From Rattus norvegicus (Eukaryota > Chordata > Mammalia > Rodentia > Muridae): DNA of 64,000 nt. Position numbers and translations under genes: made by a program. Of this stretch, positions 56,408 to 64,000 are shown one piece after another; positions within the stretch are counted from its first letter, which is position 1, and each line of letters opens with the position of its first letter. The notes beneath the pieces are model-generated. The model was not told where the DNA came from. It did no database searches and saw only the letters and a program-made list of their open reading frames with translations. The stretch covers positions 89,598,662 through 89,662,661 of the forward strand of contig NC_086027.1 of assembly GCF_036323735.1 (NCBI RefSeq). The letters are read 5' to 3'.

Positions 56408-58341
56408 TTATTTATTGGATATGTTCTTTTATTTACATTTTAAATGTTATTCCCTTTCCCAGTTTCCCATCCATAACCCTCCCCATCCATCCCCCCTTCT
56501 CCTGCTTCTATGAAGGTGTTCCCCTACCTACCCACCCACCCCTTTCCGCTCCCCCCATCCTCAACTGCCCCGACTTGGCTTCTCCTCTGATTGGTGCCCA
56601 ACAAGGTCATCCTTAGCTACATATACAGCTGGAGCCATGAGTCTGTCCATGTGTAGTCTTTGGGTAGTGGTTCAGTCCCTGGGAGCTCTGGTTGGTTGGT
56701 ATTGTTGCTCTTATGTGGTTGCAAGCCCCTTCAGCTCCTTCAATCCTTTCTCTAACTCTTCCATTGGAGACCCCATTCTCAGTTCAATGGTTGGCTGCAA
56801 TTATCTGCCTGTATTTTCATGCTCTGGCAGAGCCTCCCAGAATAGCTATATCAGTCTCCTGTCAGCTTGCACTTCTTGGCATTAGTAATGTTGTCTGTGT
56901 TTGGTGGCTGTATGTATATGGGCTGGATCCCCAGATGGGGCAGTCTCTGGATGGTCTTTCATTCAGTCTCTGTTCAAAACTTTGTCTCCATATTTCCTCC
57001 TGTGAATATTTTTGTTCCCCCTTCTAAGAAGGACTGAAGCATCTGCACTTTGGTCGTCCTTCTTCTTGAACTTCATGTGATCTATGGATTGAATCTTGGG
57101 TAATTTGAGCTTTTGGGCCAATATCCACTTATCAGTGAGTGTATACCATGTGTGCTTTTTTTTGTGTGTGGGTTACCTCACTCAGGATATTTTCTAGTTT
57201 CATCCATTTGGCTATGAATTTCGTGAAGTGATTATTTTTAATAGCTGATCAGTACTCTATTGTGTAAATGTACCACATTTTCTGTATCCATTCCTGTGCA
57301 GAAGGACATCTGGGTTCTTTCCAGTGTCTGGCTATTATAAATAAGACTGTAATGAACACAGTGGAGCATGTGTCCTTGTTATATGTTGGAGCATCTTTTG
57401 AGTATATGCCAAGTAGTATTATAGCTGGGTCCTCAGGTAGTACTATGTCCAATTTTCTAAGGAACTTCCAGACTGATTTCCAGAGTAGTTGTACCAGCTT
57501 GCAATCCCACCAACAGTGAAAAATGGCCATCTTGCCAAAAGCAATATACAAATTCAATGCAATCTCCATCAAAATTCCAACTCAATTCTTCATAGAGTTT
57601 GAAAGAGCAATTTGTAAATTCATTTGGAATAACAAAAAACTCAGGATAGAGAAAACTAGTCTCAACCATAGAAGAACTTCTGGGAGAATCACCATCCCTG
57701 ACCTCAAGCAGTATTACAGAGAAATAGTGATTAAAAATTGTATGGTAGAGGTGGGGGTGGGGAAAAAATTGTATGGTATTGGTATAGAGACAGGCAGGTA
57801 GATCAATGGAATAGAACTGAAGACCCAGAAATGAACCCACACACCTATAGTCACTTGATTTTTGACAAAGGAGCTAAAACCATCCAGCAAAAAAGGATAG
57901 CATTTTCAACAAATGGTGCTGGTTCTACTGGAGGGCAGCATGTAGAAGAATGCAAATCGATCTTTTCTTATTGCCTTTCACAAAGCTTAAGTCCAAGTGG
58001 ATCAAGGACCTCCACATAAAACCAGATACACTCAAACTAATACAAGGGAAAGTGGGGAAGAGCCTTGAACACATGGGCACTGGGGAAAATTTCCTGAACA
58101 AAACACCAATGGCTCATGCTCTAAGATCAAGAATCGACAAATGAGACTTCACAAAATTGTAAAGCAAGGGACACTGTCATTAGGACAAAACAGGAAACAA
58201 CAGATTGGGAAAAGATCTTTACCCATCCTACATCTGATAGAGGGCTAATATCTAATATGTACCAAGAACTCAAGAAAGACTCTTGAGAGTCAAATAACCC
58301 TATTAGAAAATGGGGTACAGAGCTAAACAAATAATTCTCAA
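56408..58341 (-). mobile_element. Twin-primed old L1 (5' part inverted)
   Basis: From about 57520 down to 56408 the minus strand reads the end of ORF2 (from the HCWWDC zinc-motif region) and the 3' UTR to an A/T-rich end. From about 57521 to 58341 the plus strand reads an upstream ORF2 segment (from KMAILPKAIY to about TELNK, corresponding to 46725-47525 of the younger L1). The 5' part is thus inverted and roughly 170 bases of ORF2 are missing at the junction, as usual for twin priming. Target words flank it at 56394 and 58342. ORF2 is broken. Confidence 0.92.
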
Positions 58342-58355
58342 CTGAGCTGTGTCTT
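58342..58355. repeat. Target-site word, copy 3 of 3
   Basis: CTGAGCTGTGTCTT followed by AACAGG. The minus-strand form CCTGTT/AAGACAC fits the TT/AA cleavage preference of the L1 endonuclease, so this side preserves the original site. Confidence 0.93.
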
Positions 58356-58659
58356 AACAGGAATGAATGTGGATTCCTAAAAGGATGTGCCTCCTTGCAT
58401 CCATAGGCAGTGCCATCATTTGAAGGGTCACTGACCTTCTGACAGTTTCGACATTGCCTAAAATGTGCATCATGTCAGGCTAGGTGAGTCAGACTAAAGC
58501 AAATGAGATGATGCAATTATGGCTCAGGTCCTATTATATAATACGCTACCAAGAGATTGTTGGCCTGCTAGAGGATCTATTGAACTCTATCAAAGTACCA
58601 CATTACACCAAGGAGGTCAATATTGTACCAAAATGATTTTCTTTTTCCCCTCCTCTCTT
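58356..58659. other. Unique DNA, no gene seen
   Basis: No recognised repeat or gene. Confidence 0.4.
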
Positions 58660-58745
58660 TCTTTTTTTTTAGAATTAAAGATTGACTCTTGAATCTCCTT
58701 GTACATTCTTGGCAAATGCTTTACCTCTGAGCTATGTCCCCAAAC
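58660..58745 (-). mobile_element. tRNA-derived SINE fragment (ID/B4-like)
   Basis: On the minus strand: GGGGACATAGCTCAGAGGTA, AAGCATTTGCCAAGAATGTA and an A-rich left end. It resembles the tRNA-like half of ID or B4 elements, diverged. Confidence 0.65.
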
Positions 58746-59659
58746 TCATTTTCATGTGACAAATACAACTATAGTTTTGCTATAAAATTGTGTAATATTC
58801 TATTCATATATTTTTATTATAGATACCAAGAACTATTTTACATGCCATAAAGTAGACTTCTTGGTAGGTCTATAGAAGAAAGGCAGGAAAACCAATGGAA
58901 ATATCAGGAAGCAGTAATAATAAGTTGAGCAGGTCTTAATATAGGAATCGCCTGATACAACAGCTTCACTGGGGGACTCAATTCTTGCTGTATTTTTGTA
59001 ATGATCATTGGGTTAAGATTTTAAGTGGCTGGCAATGGTTGCCAATTGATATTGCTTACTTAGTGCTTTTGCATCACAGTGTTTATTAATTAGGAAGAGG
59101 CTCGATCTGCCCAAGTGTCTGTGTGCTTTCTTAGTTATCTTAGTGGGAGAGCACCCATCCTGATTTACAATGTATAATGAAATTGTACACAGTGAGAAAG
59201 TTGTACTTTCCCAAAGAAAATCATGCTGTCATTAGTTCATGGAATCATGGCTATGACAGAGCCAGAAAGACATCAATTGTCTTATCATTTGATACTCTTA
59301 TACAATCATTGATGAGTAAATTCTCCCTGATTCTATAGACATTTTATCTTCTTATATATTATGTAGAAGTTGGGCTAAGAACCTCCACTATCAGGTCTGA
59401 TGACAGTTTGGTGGCAGCCCATTACCATTGGATGATGCCAGCTCCTGCTGAGAGTAGACCAACATTGTGTTAGATCCTATTGGGTGCCACTGTTTTGACT
59501 GCAAGGATGGCATTTATCATATACTGTCATTAAGGAAATCTTAGTAACGGTTCCTGCTTGTTTTTGACCACCTTTCTCTTGGGATTTTTCTGCGATTTTA
59601 ACATCTTATTTTTCTTAGAATAGTTACAAAATTTATGCCTGGATACTAACGAGACGCCA
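58746..59659. other. Unique DNA, no gene seen
   Basis: No recognised repeat or gene. Confidence 0.4.
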
Positions 59660-59762
59660 CCTGTGAATATAAGTAGATAGTAGATATTGAATAAGTAAGA
59701 TAAGATAAGTAGATAGTAGATAGTCCATTGGAAGTAGATAGTGAATATAAGTCCATTGGTTG
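59660..59762. repeat. AAGTAGATAGTAGATA-type imperfect tandem repeat
   Basis: Units built from GTAGATAGT and AATAAG, plus two copies of ATAAG/GTCCATTGG (about 59726 and 59750), show short-range duplication. Confidence 0.85.
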
Positions 59763-62700
59763 TTGGAAAATGGGGGCAGGTTGGTGGGTGCTGAAATCTA
59801 CAGAGGACTCTCGAATTGTATGCTTCCTGCAATTTCTTTAGATGAACCTCTTCCCCCACCCCATCACTTGCTTTTTTTACTTGCAGTATTTACTCTTTAA
59901 AAAAACCCTAAGGCTTATGTTTCTCTATCTCCCCCTAAGTCTACAGTAAACAAAGCACAGTAGATATCTTCCATTACAAAATATTCCTTCCTTGCACTTT
60001 AAGTCGTTCATCGCTGGTTGTGGTTCAGCTCATAAACCACACTGTGCACACCATGCACTTGAAGGAAGAACAAGCCGACTTGGATGGAATAATCTCAAAA
60101 CCAAAAGAAATAAAAGAGAAGACACTTGGCAAGGAATTATCCCAGTTGCCCTTTCTTCCCTCTCTAAATGAGTTTCAAGCATGTACTGCAATGAAATTCC
60201 CTGAGAGGAGCTATGTTTTGCTGGAGGATGATGAGATCATGCTAAACCCAGTGAGAATGTTTTCAAATTTCAAATTGAAACTATAAGAAATAAATTGCAT
60301 TATTACACCTGCACTGAGGGGAAAGGAGCTCATTAACTACTTCCAACTTGGAGAATATTCTTGACTCTTTCTCTGCACATTTTAATGGCAGAGAATTAAG
60401 ACCAGCACTTTCTATTATTGTTAATGAGCCTTCTAATGATCTAATAGCTGATTCCCTTGATTTTTATTTCAGAAAATATCCCTACTACTGAGAGCGAACC
60501 TATTTAGTCACTGTAAATCTCCCAAAGAAGTGTGTTTTTGTTTAAAAAGACATTAATAAACAGAATTCATACTTTACAGTTAACATATGCTGAAGTTAGT
60601 TGGACTTTTATTCCCTCAATAAGATAATATAACAAATGAAAATATAGTCTTAGGTATTATACAATCTTAGCAATTAAAACCATTTTAAACTGTACAAAAT
60701 GATCTAATGAATAACAAGGCTTGTGAAAAGAGGCAAATGAATGATAATAAGAATTTATAATGCATGTTAGTGATTTTGTATTTATGAAAATTCTATAAGC
60801 ATACAAGAACAAGCTAGTTTCTGATCCACTTACCTATTTTTGTTTGAGATAAAGCTCATACTACTCTTGAATTTGAGATTCTCCTGTTTCATCCTCTTGA
60901 ATGCTGCTGCTACTACTACAGGCAAGTGCCATTTACCTGCCATTTATATCTTATGATTTCTTTTTAGAATAAGGAAATACTCAAAGAACTTGGTAAATTC
61001 ATTCAGTTACATAGTTTTAGTTTGCTTACATCAGTCATGGTTTTAATAAGTTTTTCTGTTTGCTGAGGTGGTCATGAGTAAAGCCAACTGTTGTTTCATA
61101 CATTGTGATGAAATTGTCATCCTTGTTAGGTGATTAGATAGGGTCAAAGGTACAGCTTGTAATCTTGGGAATAAACAAAGTGAGCTAGGAGACAAAAGAG
61201 TCAAGTTTAAAGCTCTGAGATGACTGAAGTATCTCATACAGAACACTGGGTGGGCCTGTTCATATCTTAGTTGTAGAGTTTCTGGCCATGGGCTGTGAGA
61301 CTCAGGACTTCTTTCTGAGTTTGCCTACTTAGTAAAAGGATCACTACCCAAATTCATAACAAGTTTTCTATTTTTCCTTATGCATTTTATTACAAAACTG
61401 TAGTACATCATGCAATTTTCTTCCTAGGTAAAATCGTTACCTGTTTAAGAGAAAAGGCTTCAACTGTTCACTGTACATGCACATCTACAGATGAGGAAGC
61501 TGTGTTGTTTTGTCATCGAAAGCATCATCTCTTTTCCATATGACTGTGGGCTATTATTGTGATTTGTGTTACCTATAAATGTGACAAGGAGGGTGATACA
61601 TTTGTACCAACTGTAAACAGTTGGAAGCACTGTTCATGTGAAATGGGGCCACCAAAGGCCAACTGCTTTACTTTGTCTAAAGTTCTCATGGCGAAAGAAA
61701 GGCATTTGGTGGTGGATACATTATAAAGGGAGGGAGAAAAAGAGGAGGGAGGGAAAGAAAGAAAGTTGTATCATGTAGTTTCTCTATATATCTTAAACCA
61801 GCCATCAGAAATGATGGTGAGACCATTTAGAATCTCTAGAACCGCTTGAAAGACCTCAATCAGTTCTGGATGATCATTAAGAACCCATCTTCATATTAAC
61901 GCTGCCCAAATTCCACAACTCTTCACTTGGAACAAATCACATCAACACTTGATTGCTGATGTAATGTTACCCACTAGTCTCTACTTGCTCTGACTCCTGC
62001 TTTCTTCTTTATCTCTCCTGGTATCATCCAGCACAAGAGTTATCAGTCTGCAACATAAAGGCTGCATTATACTTTAATGAATCACATTTCTTTGGAATAT
62101 GAATTATCTCTAGTTATACTATTACAATATTATAGTTAAGGAGTTGCAGTGGAGACTGTTTGCAAGGTGAAATTTTGGCGACAGGACAGAATATATTTGC
62201 TAACATTAGTCTGGGCTTGTTGAATGCTAAGGTTAACGTTTGGAATTAGCTTTGGAAGGAGAACACATAGGCCTTAAGCTTCAGCCATTCAGGTGCAGCC
62301 CATATTGTTAGAACGCCTCACTAACTGCTTACTCTCACTATTTTGTGTGTTCATCCCTTCTTCAAGATCTTACAGAATATTAGGCTGCAATTTAGGGCAA
62401 ATATTGACGATTGTTGCATGATTTAAATCATCAAAATATCTCGAGTATTCTATTGCTTCCAATAATTGTAGCAGGCATGCATTTGCTGTGGAAGAATAAG
62501 GACCAGAGGGAGAAAGTGTGGGCTAGCCAATAATCCCTGCCAGTGAATGAACTTTTGCTTTTTGTGGCCAGTTTCTGATAGCTAGCTGAGGAGGGCATTC
62601 ATTTTCGGTGTGGGGAGACACTTTGGCCCAAGTAACAAGGCCAATGGACCTGTCCACCCTGTATTCTAAGTTCCAGTTGTGACAAGTTTTGTCATTGTAT

Positions 62701-63837
62701 TGTTGGTGCCAAGCCAGTATCAACGATACTGGACAAATGTCTTTGTGTTTCATTCCTTAATTCATCAAGGTCAATGGCGAATTGCATGTAACATATACTT
62801 GGGTTCCAAGTAGCCAAGGTGAGGATGTTTCAAATCTTGCCTGCAACCTGTTCTTGACTTGAATCATTTGAACAAGTGACCCATTGCTTCTCAATGTTGG
62901 AAATCTAGACAGGGCATTTGTGTAAATAGCAAAGAGGAGAGAAACATATAAATGAATAAAACAAGACAAGATCTTTATTATTAGAAGATGTATTATCTCG
63001 GGGACATTTAGAAGAGAAAATATAAAGAAACATTATAAAGTTAAAAATAACCCGTGAAGGGCATAGGGTTATGTGACCTCATCTCCAGGGCTGATTGAGC
63101 CAACAGATATGATACTAGTTACATATGCAATTTAAAAATTTTCAACCTCTCATTTTGAATAAAGAGCAAGGAGTAATAAGGAATGTATTATATTTAACCT
63201 AAATGTATTCACAAATATTGTCACTTCAACATATATCAGTATAAAACAATAACATGTTGGTATGTATTATTGTCCTACATCTAGAAAACTCAGTATATAT
63301 TTTAGAACCGTGGCTTATCTCCAGATGGACATGCCACATCATGGCTTCTCCGAGCTAGAAGAAAACATTGTGAGGGTTAGAAAAAGTGGTAGATAATATT
63401 AATGAGCATGAATCCTTATTATACTTCCTTTTTTAGCACACTTGTATGTGTCTATGTGTCCTGGACTTCCTCGGAGGTATATTGAGTCTGTATGTCTAAT
63501 TTCTAACTGATGCACCATGAGGAGAAATTATGTGAGTTTTTCTCTGAAGTTTGACCTTCCAAATCATCCCGTATCCTTTCCTCCTTTCTCAAAATGAGCA
63601 CGTACAGACAGTGTAGTCTGTAAGCTGCTCTGTGGAATGTGCACTGGATACTTACTCAATTCTGATTATCAATTTGTCAATTAACACGTGTTGTGATAGA
63701 GGAAATCCACTGTGATCTATGTCTTTTGTATTGAGGAAATGAAAATGGATTCTCCAGAATGTGGAGAAAGAAATACTGATGGGGGCTTGTAAGGAACTGC
63801 CAGAATACAAGGAGGGACTGGAGAAAATTGTCCCATC
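59763..63837. other. Unique DNA, no gene seen
   Basis: No intact retroelement, RNA gene or recognisable coding region. An 88-codon ATG frame at 60020-60286 and shorter frames show no known domain. A GA-rich stretch lies near 61728-61765. Confidence 0.4.
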
Positions 63838-63950
63838 AGTTAAATGCTTGACATGCAATCATGTGAACATGAATTTAAACTCTAGACACCGTGTAAGAAT
63901 CCGGACATGGTAGCACATGCTCACTAGTTATCCAAATCAAACAAGGCAAA
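63838..63950 (+). mobile_element. SINE fragment (B4/RSINE1-like)
   Basis: AACATGAATTTAAACTCTAG, AGAATCCGGACATGGTAGCA and CATGCTCACTAGTTATCC resemble the tRNA/B1 junction of RSINE1/B4 elements. It is degraded. Confidence 0.45.
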
Positions 63951-64000
63951 CTCTATCTGAGGAATGATGCTCGAGGTTGGTGGCCTATAGTCTTTATACT

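Noticed and set aside
60020..60286. 88-codon ATG frame
   Set aside because: No family resemblance, and no supporting splice or polyadenylation context that I could see.

Overview
The window looks like rodent, almost certainly rat (Rattus), nuclear DNA from a gene-poor, AT-rich interval. Three tRNA-derived ID SINEs, B1/B2/B4-type SINEs, rat-type L1 elements with a G-rich 3' UTR, rodent LTR fragments and long CA/GA/TC microsatellites support this. I see no multi-exon gene, tRNA, rRNA or CRISPR array. The only intact, recognisable cellular reading frame is an intronless RNF11 copy on the minus strand at 32723-33187.

Layout. 1-25350 is mostly unique sequence with microsatellites, a twin-primed (internally inverted) old L1 at 1183-2272, an ID at 1020, two B1 copies, an L1 3' end near 11.0-11.6 kb and LTR-like pieces near 15 and 21.5 kb. 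25352-35566 is a nested complex. A nearly full-length minus-strand L1 (25368-35550) sits between 16-bp target-site duplications. An RNF11 retrocopy (29776-33503) is inserted in its ORF2, and a solo LTR (29842-30193) with its own 5-bp duplication is inserted in the RNF11 3' UTR. 36-46 kb is unique sequence with a B2, a B1, an ID and a short L1 3' end that carries another ID. 46126-48832 is a young, 5'-truncated plus-strand L1 whose ORF2 remnant is fully open. 49.3-50.7 kb holds large compound microsatellites and two LTR copies. 51090-52422 is another L1 3' fragment. 55149-58355 is a compound locus: an unidentified processed retrocopy and a twin-primed L1 lie in tandem, and the same ~13-bp target sequence occurs three times around them. 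58.4-64 kb is largely unique.

Most of the structure is the record of L1-driven retrotransposition: autonomous L1s, SINEs and cellular mRNAs copied by the same machinery, with identifiable duplications that order the events. There is no operon-like or defence-type system. The most notable items are the uninterrupted RNF11 retro-ORF in a triple nest, an L1 whose 5' end carries a piece of another L1's 3' UTR, and repeated use of one integration site.
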